64,000 bases of DNA from Cylindrobasidium torrendii FP15055 ss-10 (lineage: Eukaryota; Basidiomycota; Agaricomycetes; Agaricales; Physalacriaceae), in the NCBI GenBank assembly GCA_000934385.1, contig KN880521.1, positions 1 to 64,000 on the forward strand, in the 5' to 3' direction. Below are positions 34,301 through 44,961 of this stretch, in pieces; position 1 is the stretch's first letter, and every line of letters begins with the position of its first letter. The notes below the pieces were generated by a model. The model worked only from the letters and a program-made list of their open reading frames with translations. It was not told the origin of the DNA and did not search any database. Position numbers and translations under genes: made by a program.

Positions 34301-36279
34301 TACTGTCTCCTGACAGAGCTTCAGCGCGCTTCGCTGGGTTCTCTGCGCCATATCAATTTGACATCGCGTCCATCGACGAGCTGGATCTTTCTGATTCGTC
34401 CTCTGGTAAAAGCGAGGGCGGACCTGATGGTGATGGGCCAGAGTTCCCGCCTGGGTTGCGGAAGGTGCCGAAGAAGTTACCTTTGCGTCGGGATTTCGAG
34501 TTTGTGCGCCGGTCGGATACCGTATCGACTTTGGAAATGTCATCAAGGAGAGACTCGGTGGCGAGCACGGCGTCGTCTTCTGCGGCGAGCGAGACTGGGT
34601 CGATGACCCTCGGAGGTGTCATCCAGCAGTGGCAAATCAACGCACTGGTGGAGTCGCTGAGTGATGATGAGGAAAGGGGGGATGCAGATGACGCGCTAAG
34701 GAGGCTGGAAGGCCAGATCGGAAATGATAGGCAGCAGGAGAAGGCGTCCAAGGTGGATGGCTGGGTGAAAACGATTCAGAATCGTCTACATAATGGGGAT
34801 TTTGATGAGGATGAGCCACCCTTGTACGAAGAGGATGATGAGGAGGAAGCAGATGAAGATGAGGAGGGTAGTGAGGTTCAGGAGGTGGCGACGCCTTCAC
34901 AGGACTCGACACATGGTTTGAATCACGTAGAGGGCGACTCGCCACAAGCGCGTCCGGCGCCTGAGGACGCTGTGCCCATGGAAATCCTGCAGAGCCGTAT
35001 GCCCAGCGAGTCACCCAGTACACGGCGTGTACCTGCACCGACCCTGCCCAAGGCGCTGGAGACACCACGGATGCATCAGTCGTTCATTCTGGCGTATCCT
35101 TCCATCACTTATGCGCAAATCTTCACGATGATTGACAAGGACCTCTTCACGTCGATCAAATTCGAGGAGCTGATTTCGGAGGACTGGAAGGGGGAGGATG
35201 GCAAGGTTGACATTACCGACTGGCATGCGTATTTGAAGGATAGGGCGCGGTGGGCCGCGGAGAAGCGCTTCCCGGCAAAGACCAGTGCGCTTGGAGCATT
35301 GAGGGCCCGGTTCAATTTGACGGCCAGCTTTACGGTGTCGGAGATTGTGTTGACACACCCAAGTGCTCGGCATACCCTGGTCGGAAAGTTCATTCGGATT
35401 GCTTGGGTACGCTGCTTTATGTGCTTTCTGCTATCGACGATACTAATGATGTTACCCCATGTCTAGAAATGCTATAGCCTGAGCAACTTCCACACGCTTG
35501 TGGCGATCATGTCTGCGCTTGCAAGTCCAACTGTGGGAATGGCGATGGCTCGTTTCTGGGGCCGGTTGTCGAACTACGAGACACGGCTCTTGCGGGATCT
35601 CAAGATCTTCACATCGAAGGACGATAGCTTCAAGTTCATTCGAGCGGCAGTGGATGCCATTGTGGATGCGAAGCCGTTCGAGGGTGCGTCTGTTGCGGCC
35701 AACAACGGGGGAAGCTCTACTGCTGCATCAACTGCTCCGAGCACGTCGACTTCCACCAGTAGGCCTCCGACGACAGCTGGTCCATCGAGACCTTCAGGAC
35801 CAAGGAAATCGGTCGACATTGGCGCTGCGCCTCCGAACCCGACTTGTATCCCGTTCATTGGGAGCTACCTTGCGCAGCTGACAGAGTTTTCAAACCTGCC
35901 TGACTTGATTGACCCGACGGCGCCGAACACGCCTGTGGCTGTTGACATGCGGACGCTGAACTACGAGCCTTTGGCGCATCCTGAGGTGTTCGATACCTTG
36001 GAAGCACTTCCGGCGAATGTGCACATTGAGCCGTTGATCAATGTACACAAGCAGCGGTTGAGGGCGGGTGTTTTGAAGAGGCTGGTGGCGGGGCAGCATG
36101 TGGCGAGTCGGGTGAGGATGGAGTGTGAGAAGAGGCTTTTGCAGCAGGTTTTGAGGATGCGTGCGCTTACTGGGGAGATGCGACAGAGGGCGTTGGGCAT
36201 GTATGAGTTGACGAGTCCGGCTGGCGCGGGTGTGGTAGAGGGAGAGGGAGAGGTGGAGTGGCTGGGGCTCAGCGTGTAG
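31375..36279 (+). CDS. Ras-family guanine nucleotide exchange factor, Lte1/Cdc25 type
   Basis: A very large protein, about 1,550 residues, in four exons with three short introns (near 31673-31720, 31874-31935 and 35406-35466). The N-terminus is Ser/Pro-rich. A RasGEF_N (REM) domain is seen at 33000-33330: SIERWIAQLTSELNYDELLD, FFLTYRTYIGSVDL, RYWLLTFFTVDFL. A long disordered, acidic region follows. The catalytic domain is at the C-terminus: FILAYPSITYAQIFTMIDKD, FTVSEIVLTHPSARHTLVGK, YSLSNFHTLVAIMSALAS, CIPFIGSYLAQLTEFSNLPD. It should load GTP on a Ras-like GTPase. REM and GEF far apart recall Lte1 (mitotic exit), but orthology is inferred. A 45-residue Ser/Thr/Ala-rich insert interrupts the GEF domain. 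Confidence 0.88.
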
Positions 36280-37281
36280 TCCTATCCCTGGAGGGTTGGG
36301 CGTCGCGTCAAATGATCTTGGCGGATGGTGGACAGTTACGGAGGGTATACGTCAATGATGGGGCAGGGTTTGGCGTTGGCATGTTTTTTGGACCGTCAGG
36401 CAGTGAAAGTTGGAATTGCAGATGCTGTATGTTATCGAATGCGAATGTATGTACATAATACCACTTAGACTTTTCTTCCCGGCCGTGTGCCAGTCTAGGC
36501 TCGCTCCTCGACAGCATCGCGATGTTGTATTCCTGCTTTCACGGACGCAGCAGACTGTCGCAGAGATAGCTTATGAAGTCGGTTCTAGTCTTGCGATTGG
36601 CCACCAAGTTGTACTGTAGTGGCACTATTTCGTTTTGCGGGATGTATCTATCATTATGGTATGCTTTTGCTGCAGTCCAGCGGTCCATATAAGTGGCTCC
36701 AAGGGCACAGGTGAACTCGAGACCAATTCTTCAATACACGAAGCTTTCAAATCCAAGAAGCGGGCCTTTGAGCAATTTATGAACACCACCGGTGGGTGCA
36801 TGACGATTCAAGCGGTCAATGAGTACTCGCTAGCATAAGAAGGAGCGTCAGTAGTAATTATAGTACAAGTAGTATGCCCGCTCGGCGTCTTGCCTTATGA
36901 ACCCTGCGGAGATAGCACGTTATCTTATCTTTTTCGATCATCCTGATCCGCCTTGCCTTATGCCAAAGTTTTTGCATCTTACCCTCGTCGTCCTTGCTCT
37001 CGAACTCGAGAGCACGAGAGCTTGACGTGGTTTTGGTATCGACAGAGATACTTCGTCTGTAAATTTTACAGTCCTACAAAGGATTCTCTTCGCTGTTGCT
37101 CAGCGAAGTGCTCAATAAAGCTTCCTCGAGGCAGAAGCTTCATAGACAAAGGCGGCTTTAGCAACCTTTCGAAGCTTCCTCGAGGCCGCGCTTATCACGC
37201 GTCGCGGGCGCTTGAGCTTCGCTCTTTAACCCAAATCACCAACAACCACTTCTCGAACCATTGTCACTTCCTTTCATCAAA
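36280..37281. other. intergenic, with a 15-base direct repeat
   Basis: One kb between two genes in the same direction. AAGCTTCCTCGAGGC occurs at 37118-37132 and again at 37172-37186, about 100 to 160 bases upstream of the helicase start. These could be binding sites or a local duplication. No coding frame is supported. Confidence 0.45.
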
Positions 37282-40200
37282 ATGGTCCGCATTTGCGCTC
37301 GACTTCTCCAAGAAGGCGTCTGCAACGACGAGAATTGCTCTCTATCGCACACGGCTTACACCTGTGAGCCGTGTAAAAAAGTCATCGCGCGAAAGTGCGA
37401 CTATGAAAGCCATCTCAGAGGCGCTGGACACCAAAAGCGGATTTTACAGGTCCCCGGCTGGGTTTCTTGCACCATTTGCAACAAAACACTCCCTGGAGGG
37501 AGCTGGAACTCGCATGCGACATCTCACGCGCATGCTCGTGCTGCCGCCGCCCAAGGATTCGACCCCAACATTGACCCAGTGACTGTGTACGATGTCACTG
37601 GGCAGTCGTACTGCCCTACGTGCAACGTGCACGTCCTTTCCTCTGCTTGGGCGCGTCATACTACCTCGAATCGACACTTCCAGGCATCGGCCTTATCCTC
37701 GTTCGCTGCGGCACTGGAAAACGCAGAGCAAGACAAGCATGGAGTCGTGGTCGGCGGCAAATTCGATTTCGGGGTTGTCGAGCAGGAATCGGCTACAACG
37801 GGCGTGAGGGTTCGCAACGAGATTATTACCACCGTACCAGCTCTGAGGGTCCAGCTTGCCAACATCCAGCTGAGCTCGTCCAAGAATGCGCGCCCATTGA
37901 AGACACCGTATGTCCATCATTCCTTTGTTATGCTCGTTCCCACTCATGGCGCCTGCAGATTCTCTATCATCACCAGCGGTGATACACTCACTTCTCGGAC
38001 ACCCATTACCATCACCATCACCGCGACACAATCGTGGGCTGGCCGTGAAGAAGACCGCCTGGAGTTGACATTTCGAGATAGCCAGCTCGGAACGACCTTC
38101 CTCATCATCAAGACGCTCCGAATCGTCGCTGTCACCAACGCTGCGCAACACAGGGCCCTCCAGCCGGTGTCCCCTTACAAACCCAAGGAGCGCACAAAAC
38201 GTCACCCAGAACGTGAGGTTGAGCCTGGAGAAAAGCCGCCTGCTCTTGGGACGATCCCATATGTCGTCAAGCTTGGTCAAGCGCTAGTTCCCACTGGCAT
38301 CAAGTCTGTGCTGGATAGAGGAAATCCGCGCGACCAGGCGACTGCCATCCGGGCGTCCTTCCTGCCCATCAATCTCAATGTCGGCTCCTACGCTCAACAT
38401 TTCCGCACCCTTGCTTGGGTCGAAGAGCATCGGATGAGGTGAGTTATCAGGCCGACTGAAAGGAGCCCGGTCTCATGAACCACAGCGTTGACCTCGAGTA
38501 CTACGACATTGAGGATGCCACTTTATCCAGCTTCAACGGATACCACTAGTACGCCCCATGCTTGCTCATGCTTCAAATACTGACCATCGTCCAGTGTCAG
38601 CGTCCCAGGGTTAGCTGAAAAGCGCCCGAGTGTCCTCGTCGGTAAGAGACTATCGCCAGTATCCAGTTCCAACTTGATTTTGACATGACGAAGGCGACAG
38701 CATCCTTGTTCGCCGCCCCAACGACCCCGAAGGAAGCTGGTTCGAAGGCTGCGTTCATGTCGTTCGTAAGGAGGAAGTTGGTATGCGCTTCAGCGGAAGG
38801 TTCCGCCCTACTGGGCCGCACTACACCGTGCGCTTCAAGCTCAACCGGTATCCCCTTCGGCGCCAGCATCAGGCATTGAACACAGCGTTCGCACCACAGC
38901 GCCTTCTCTTTCCAGAAGCATCGCCTGCGCGCTCACTCACTGGTTGCCCTATCCGGTTTTTCAATACATTCATCGCCCGCAACGAGCGTCAAAAATTGGC
39001 CGTGACTTGTATTGCCAACCTTCCAGCGGGCTCGCCGCCGTTCATCGTCTTTGGGCCGTATGTTATAGATGTCTGTTTTTCAGTACTGCATGCTGATTAC
39101 TTATCTAGCCCTGGAACTGGGAAAACCGTCACCATCGTCGAGGCTATTCGCCAAGTCGTCGACCGCAACCCCAATGCGCGCGTCCTCGCCTGCGCCCCTT
39201 CCAACTCCGCGGCCGACCTCATCGCTGAGCGGCTTGTCAACCTAGGCGAGGGGAATCTCTTCCGCTTCTATGCGCCCTCCCGTCCCTCTGCCGCCGCTTC
39301 AGACAAGCTCGATAAGTTCACCTACAAGGGTCCCAATGGACATTTCTCTATCCCTTCAGTCCGCAGTGCAATGGATTTCCGTGTATGCGTGACGACCTGT
39401 GTCTCGGCGAGCGTCTTCTTTGGCATTGGGGTGCCCAGAGGCCACTTCACCCATGTCTTTGTGGATGAGGCGGGACAGGCGACAGAACCAGAGGCGATGA
39501 TTGCGGTCAAGACAATGGCGGACAATAAGACGAATGTTGTGCTGTCTGGAGATCCGAAGCAGCTGGGTCCTATCATCAGGTCGCCTGTGGCAAGAGAGTT
39601 AGGGCTGGAGACAAGCTACATCGAGCGATTGATGAGAACAGATGCGTATGATTCTGTTAATGGGCATGGTCAACGGTCCGTATCCTTGCTATATTCACTC
39701 GCGCATTCAGCTTATGCCCAGTATAGCGTCGTCAAACTCACGCAGAACTTCCGCTCTCATCCAGCAATCCTTCGATTCCCGAACGAGAAGTTCTACAACA
39801 ACGACCTTGTGCCCTGTGGTCCGCCCGCCGACATCGACGCCTTCATCGGTTCTGCAATTCTACCACCCGCGGGAAAGAAGTTCCCGGTCATGTTTGTGTC
39901 AATGTCGGGCAAGGATACGCGCGAGGCATCGTCTCCCTCCTTCTTCAACGTCGAGGAATGCCTTATGGTCAAGAAGCTTGTGGAAGAACTGCGTGGGGAC
40001 CGCCGCTTGCGCATAGTCGACGCGGACATAGGAGTCGTTGCGCCATATCATGCTCAAGTCCTGAAGATCCGCAATGCACTGAGAAATTCTGCGGAGGGCG
40101 TCAAAGTGGGCTCTGTCGAGGAGTTCCAAGGACAGGTGAGCTCATTTTGATTCTCTTGTTCTCGTACTGACCACTATTGTGTAGGAGCGCAAGATTATCA

Positions 40201-40646
40201 TCATTTCGACTGTCCGGAGCTCGCGCGAGTATGTTCAATACGACTTGAGGCACACGCTCGGGTTCGTCGCCAACCCTCGCAGATTCAACGGTACGCATTC
40301 TTCTGCTTTCAAATATCTTTCTAACCGTATTGTATCTCCACCAGTCGCCGTAACTCGTGCCAAAGCGCTGCTCATCATCATCGGCGACCCAATGGTTCTA
40401 GGACTTGACCCTCTCTGGCGCGAGTTCCTCAACTACATACACGGCGGTGGTGGTTGGACAGGGAAGGACTGCCCGTGGGACCCTACTATCCCTGTGAATC
40501 CTATGGGAGGGTATGACACGGCGGTGAGGGAGGCGGCTGACCAGGATATGAACGAGCTCGCAAGGTTGATGGAGGGCGCAACACTCGAAAACGTTGACGA
40601 GGGGGATGATGCCAACATCGACCTTCCTTGGAACAGGGAGGCGTAG
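37282..40646 (+). CDS. MOV10/SDE3-like SF1 RNA helicase (copy 1)
   Basis: An N-terminal zinc-finger region: MVRICARLLQEGVC with DENCSLSH (CCCH-like), CEPCKKVIARKCDYESHLRG (C2H2), then CTICNKTLPGG and CPTCNVHV fingers. A beta-rich region follows (TLRIVAVTNAAQ, PYKPKERTKRHPE). The Upf1-like helicase core has motif Q/Ia RNERQKLAV, Walker [13 protein letters not shown] (made at an intron after FGP), [15 protein letters not shown], motif [14 protein letters not shown], motif [14 protein letters not shown], motif [14 protein letters not shown], motif [12 protein letters not shown] and motif [23 protein letters not shown]. All catalytic residues are present. Relatives SDE3 and MOV10 act in RNA silencing and RNP remodelling. 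Nine or more introns. Paralogue at 50347-53732. Confidence 0.88.
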
Positions 40647-41167
40647 TTGCGGATAGGCTATAGCATACCGGTATATGGTCTTGGGTCTCATCTACATATA
40701 TATCTTATTCACGTTGGCAGTATCTCGCACTAAAATCATATTGGCTTTGGTATGCCTTGTTGAAATGTAAATGCCTGCCATGTTTCCGCCGGAGTTGAAC
40801 ATGTCGTCGACCCCTTCGAACCACAGTCTTCACAGCAGAAGTCAGTTGCAAGGTACATCGCAGTCCCATGTCCAATAACATCTTACCTTCTCTCTTCTCT
40901 GTGTTCCGTACACATATCGCGTTCAGTGTCAAGTTACCATTTCGTCAGGTGATCTCTCACGCCTTCCCAGTAGCTCACAATTCGAAGTGTCTTCCATGCG
41001 TATTTACAGGAGGGAGCGTGCGGAAGGGTATCTCGTGTTCAGAACACGGTTAGACTTGAGTGTTGATGGGTCATACGGAAAGACGATGGTACAATGTCGT
41101 CTCACACCCCATTTCGTGAGTGGTATCATATAAAAGGCATGAAGTGTCTCCTCAGAAACAGCACAAT
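40647..41167. other. intergenic, HsbA promoter region
   Basis: Contains the upstream region of the hydrophobic surface-binding gene, with CATATAAAAGGC near 41128 as a likely TATA box about 40 bases before the start codon. No other gene. Confidence 0.5.
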
Positions 41168-41857
41168 ATGGTCTCTCGCTTCGCTCTCGTCTTTTGCCTC
41201 GCTACCCTTGGTTTTGCCTCACCAGTCAAACGCGACGTCGCTACGGTCGAGGCAGACATTGCCAACATCGACACTCAAGTCACTGCTCTTCAGGCGTCCA
41301 TCGATGCATTCCCCGCTACTGGAGGCACTCTAGTGAATGCTCTAGTAAGTCGTCTCATATTTTGAGGACATTATGGAGTATTCATCATCGCATTCAGGCA
41401 ATTCATACGAGTGCAACGAACCTCATCTCGACCATTGATGGTGCGACGGCAGACACTAAGGCGACCGACGCTTTCAGCGAAGAGGAGGGCACGACCATCC
41501 TCGGACTTGTCGAAGCTCTGGAGCCCAAGATATTTGGCAGCCTCACATCCATCGCGGACAAGAAGCCAGCATTTGAATGTGCGTATCCTGCCTTGCGGCT
41601 CGTCACTGTGCTCACTACTCGTGAAGCCCTTCCCATCGGTGGTGTCCCGGCCATTGTGCTTCAAGATATCAAGAATCTCGACACTTCCACTGCTGCATTT
41701 GCTGACGCCCTCATTGCTAACTCCCCGGTATTGCTTTCTTCGCCTCTCCGAAGGGACAATTCTAACTGGACTTTAGGCTGACCTCGCAACTGAAGCTAAT
41801 GCGATCAAGGACGACATCGCTGCGGCTTTCGATACCGCAATTGCAGTTTATTCGTAG
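41168..41857 (+). CDS. hsbA: hydrophobic surface-binding protein A (HsbA) family, secreted
   Basis: A signal peptide MVSRFALVFCLATLGFA ends before SPVKR, a Kex2-like dibasic site. The mature part is all-helical and Ala/Asp/Thr-rich: DVATVEADIANIDTQVTALQ, AIHTSATNLISTIDGAT, LGLVEALEPKIFGSLTSIAD, VLQDIKNLDTSTAAFADALI, ADLATEANAIKDDIAAAFD. Four exons with three short introns, all in phase; about 180 residues. HsbA of Aspergillus binds hydrophobic surfaces and recruits cutinases; members also occur as cell-wall galactomannoproteins. A strong TATA box (TATAAAAG) fits high expression. Its 3' half and 3' flank are repeated, broken, at about 43605-44095. Confidence 0.85.
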
Positions 41858-42094
41858 ATAGATGCAAGTTAAAGAGTCCCGGTTTTTTTTTTGGCAGGTA
41901 TCTACGAAGGTAGTTGACTAAGTAGCGTTTCCAATCTCGTATGAACGCCTCGTTTACTGTGATCTGGCTTTCGGATTGAACCTCAGCCGCCCGAGAAAAA
42001 CCAACCGCGTCTTCCCATAGACTGGCAAGCGCCCGCGGCGCCGCCGACAGCCGCAAAGTCCACTGTCAGACTCCGTCTTGTAGTGGAGGGGAGG

Positions 42095-42260
42095 GGGCCG
42101 GCGGAGTGTCGACGCTCATAGCAGCGGCATTGAGTGCATTGCGCATAAAAGGAAACATAGTATTGCCTTTACTGGGGGAGAATGTCGACGGCCCTAACAC
42201 GTTGCGCGTCGCAATACTCAAGCTCACTTTCATGGGCACCTGTCTGTAGGCAAAGTCTAT
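42095..42260 (-). pseudogene. 5' fragment of the Ser/Pro-rich 419-residue gene
   Basis: Matches the start of the gene at 21946-23205 (region around 22985-23180), with a deletion of about 18 bases and base changes, and no continuing frame. A relic carried in by the segmental duplication. Confidence 0.7.
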
Positions 42261-42482
42261 AGGGTTGATTAGCGACGCCGATGGCGGGATTTTTGAGAAT
42301 GAAAATGTAGACTAACAATTAGATGTGATTGGGGCCGTCTGTTGGGACCAAGTAGAAAGAAAGTGGCGTTTATAGCAAGTAGCTTAACCTTGCTCTACAA
42401 TTTGCTATGTATGTACATCGACAGCAGGCCACCGGATTCGCGGAGGAACGCCTTTGCGCACATGCTTCGAGCTAAGGACAGA

Positions 42483-43035
42483 CTACACATTACGTTCTGC
42501 TTTGTAGAACTCCTCAGTAGTCTTTGAGTCCAAAAACTCGGTCAATTTCTTCATCTTTGGGGGTCCGCCTCCTTCCTTCGCTGTCTCGAACTCCGCGAAC
42601 ATGACGTATTCTCCACGGAGAGCATTTCCCTTGAACGTCGTTCCAGAACTAGTCACCTGTAGCGATTCAACGATTAGAAATCCAGAAATTCGGTCGAGGT
42701 AAGGCGTACATGTGCAATAAACGTAGGAATTGTATCCTTCGTCTCAAAAATCTTCACAAAAGTAAACTATTCAAAAATCAGCTTCTGACATTGCCATTGC
42801 CTATTCGAAGGCTGCCTACCTGTGGTTGTCCCTTTGGAAAGCTATCTACGAATATTTTCCCAAGCCCAGAAACTACCTGCTGGATATCCATTGGCGGCTG
42901 TTGCAGTGACTCCGGAGCGCGTATGATTTGAAAGTCATCCTCGACTAGAGCGACAACCGCATCGAAATCATGCTCGGCCAAAGCGTCAAGAAACGCCCGG
43001 AAGGCCTTGATGTAGGGTGAGGTTGTGTTTGTCAT
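42483..43035 (-). CDS. NTF2-like/SnoaL-fold small protein (copy 3, duplicated)
   Basis: An intact three-exon gene inside the duplicated block. Exon 1 has YIKAFRAFLDALAEHDFDAV and EDDFQIIRAPESLQ and ends GQPQ. Exon 2 is FTFVKIFETKDTIPTFIAH. Exon 3 has TFKGNALRGEYVMFAEFETA and PPKMKKLTEFLDSK and ends AERNV. Splice sites match copy 2 (23735-24285) and no stop or frameshift is seen, while its duplicated neighbours decayed. That pattern suggests selection on this gene, which is inference. About 150 residues; role unknown. Confidence 0.68.
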
Positions 43036-43533
43036 TTTGCGTGTGGGTCGATGAGGAGTTTGATATCGAATGGGTGTGTATGTTCTTTTAGCTTATATAG
43101 ACAATGGCTTATGATTAATATTGGTCAATCGATGAGTAATTCTCGCAATATTCGAATACAATACGGCCTAAGCCCGGCCGTCAAACGTGCAGGTTTGATA
43201 CCCTGTTATTTTATGACACGGAATGCTTACCGCGGCAACTGACGAAACATGCATATGTGTGATCGAGATTCGAAATGATGATTAATGATGGCTTGCCATT
43301 GTTTATTACATAATCGGACTGACTATTTCCATACGTTGGATCTCTGCGATTAGTTGATTTTGGCTATGTGTCCGTACACAAGCGCCACCTGCAGGGGAAT
43401 ACGGAGGCGCTCTATTTGCGGCTCGCTTGTCACTTGACCCAGACTCAATTGTACGCCGTTCTCACCCCCTTCGCACTGTGATGGACTGTGGTAGGGTCAA
43501 CATCAGGCGCTTACTAGCTATTCGACGGATACC

Positions 43534-44095
43534 ATGATGAGCACCGAAATGCAGACATTGCTGAAGCTCAAGCAAAGAGTAGGATCTGTCCAGTCATCAT
43601 CAGAGTCTTCAGTTATCCATCGATGCATTCTCCACTACTGGAGGAACTATGTGCTCTTGTACGTCGTTCAATATGACTGGGATATCAACGTTTCAACTAT
43701 CGCATTCAGGCAATTCATACAAGTGCAACGAACTTCATCTAGACCATTGATGGTGCCACGGCCGACACTAAGAGGGCAACTATCCTCGGACGTCAACGTT
43801 GAGGCTGACCTCGCAACTGAGGCTAATGCGATCAAGGACAACATGGCTGCGGCTTTCGACTCGTAGATAATGCGAGTCAAAGAGCTCCAGGGCTTTTTTG
43901 GCAGGTATCTACGAAGTTAGTTGACTAAGTAGCGTTTCCGATCTCGAATGAACGCCTCATTTACTGTGATCGTGGCTTCGGATTGAACATCGACCGCACG
44001 AGAAAAACAGATCAGGCCTTCCCATAGACTGCTCACTGCTCCAGAAGATATTGCTTAGAAGGCGGCGCGCGCGCCCGCGGCCGCCGACAGCCGTT
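43534..44095 (+). pseudogene. fusion relic: FtsJ 5' end joined to broken HsbA 3' half
   Basis: Bases 43534 to about 43590 match the FtsJ start (STEMQTLLKLKQRVGS). From about 43605 the sequence follows HsbA from TCCATCGATGCATTC onwards, including its intron, its last exon (ADLATEANAIKDNMAAAFD) and about 240 bases of 3' flank. In the HsbA frame there is a stop (AACTTCATCTAG), the central exon part is deleted, and the end is shortened. A chimeric open frame of 110 codons (43534-43866) runs through the junction but is unlikely to be a working protein. Confidence 0.7.
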
Positions 44096-44259
44096 CGGCG
44101 TCGACGGAGGATGCCGTTCATGCCGTACCACATCAGTGATCCATGATCGAAGGCCACGCGACACTCCCTTCCTTGCTCTTGAATCGTTCTACCCTTCCAC
44201 CGCATCACGCCAGAAGCTTACACAGCCCATCCCCTCCTCGACACAAATTTGGGACTTGA

Positions 44260-44961
44260 ATGCCTGGAACTAGCCATGCCGCTCGCATCGCCTACAATGG
44301 CTACGAGGAGAATTTCTGCACAAGCCACAGTACTGACACGCTGGCACGATGCCTCGCGAACATCTTGGAGCTCACTTTCGCTATACAAGAACTGTACCAG
44401 ATAATCAGGGATTATCAGTTTTCCTCTGACATTGAGGAACCCGAACAGGTGAGGAATTGTAAAGGAAGCCTCACTTTCGCAGAATAGCTAACTCGTAGCC
44501 CTGCAGCTCCTAGAACTAATAGAGGTGAGACTCAGATCCCAAGATACAAATAGGTCTTTTACTCTGAATATGACATCTATTCAAAGCGTACTCTCCTTCG
44601 CAGAGCAAGCTAACGTTCCGACAGGTAGCTCGAACGACCTTGCTTCGGGTCGGGGTCAGGATCCAAATGAATGGACCCTGTATGCCACAATACAAGGGGG
44701 AAAAAGACTCTTATTTCGCTCTCATCCGGCTCTTGAAGCAAAAGCAAAGACTCTTCCCTCCGAGTTCACGAGGTAACTTGCCCTGCTCGGCGCTGCTGGC
44801 TTCTCCTGCACGTGGCTGACGATTACATTTCCAGATCGTTTGGCGCGACTGACATTGCCTTTGGCGGCGACCGTGCTGATGCGGCGTTCATCGCGCTCTT
44901 CGACAAATTCGAGCCGCGAGAATCAACATCGTGCACGGTGCTCAAGCGGTGCATCCACTAG
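44260..44961 (+). CDS. unknown protein, three exons
   Basis: MPGTSHAARIAYNGYEENFC starts exon 1, followed by DTLARCLANILELTFAIQEL and SSDIEEPEQ. Exon 2 is LLELIEVRLRSQDTNRSF with MTSIQSVLSFAEQANVPTG and GGKRLLFRSHPALEAKAKTL. Exon 3 is SFGATDIAFGGDRADAAF, ending LKRCIH. Junctions (GTGAGG..CTGCAG and GTAACT..TTCCAG) keep phase. About 180 residues, helical and leucine-rich at the start. I recognise no family. It sits right after the HsbA relic. Confidence 0.5.

Larger units (their letters stand above)
42085..43600. repeat. segmental duplication, copy of about 22985-25360
   Basis: From CCGGCGGAGTGTCGACGCTC at about 42098 the sequence follows 22990 onwards. It includes the first codons of the 419-residue gene (minus), intergenic motifs, the whole NTF2-like gene, and the first 55 bases or so of the FtsJ gene (ATGAGCACCGAA at 43534 versus 25313). 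It is about 1.5 kb against 2.4 kb in the source. Missing pieces correspond roughly to 23180-23440 and 24500-25040. The block lies directly between an intact HsbA gene with its 3' flank and a second, broken HsbA 3' half. Confidence 0.75.

Noticed and set aside
43668..43880. Minus-strand frame across the HsbA relic
   Set aside because: It is antisense to HsbA-derived exons and an intron, with no independent support.
42085..44095. Reading the duplicated block as a transposable element with HsbA long direct repeats
   Set aside because: No transposase, reverse transcriptase, inverted repeats or short target-site duplication is seen, and the flanking repeats are ordinary gene sequence.
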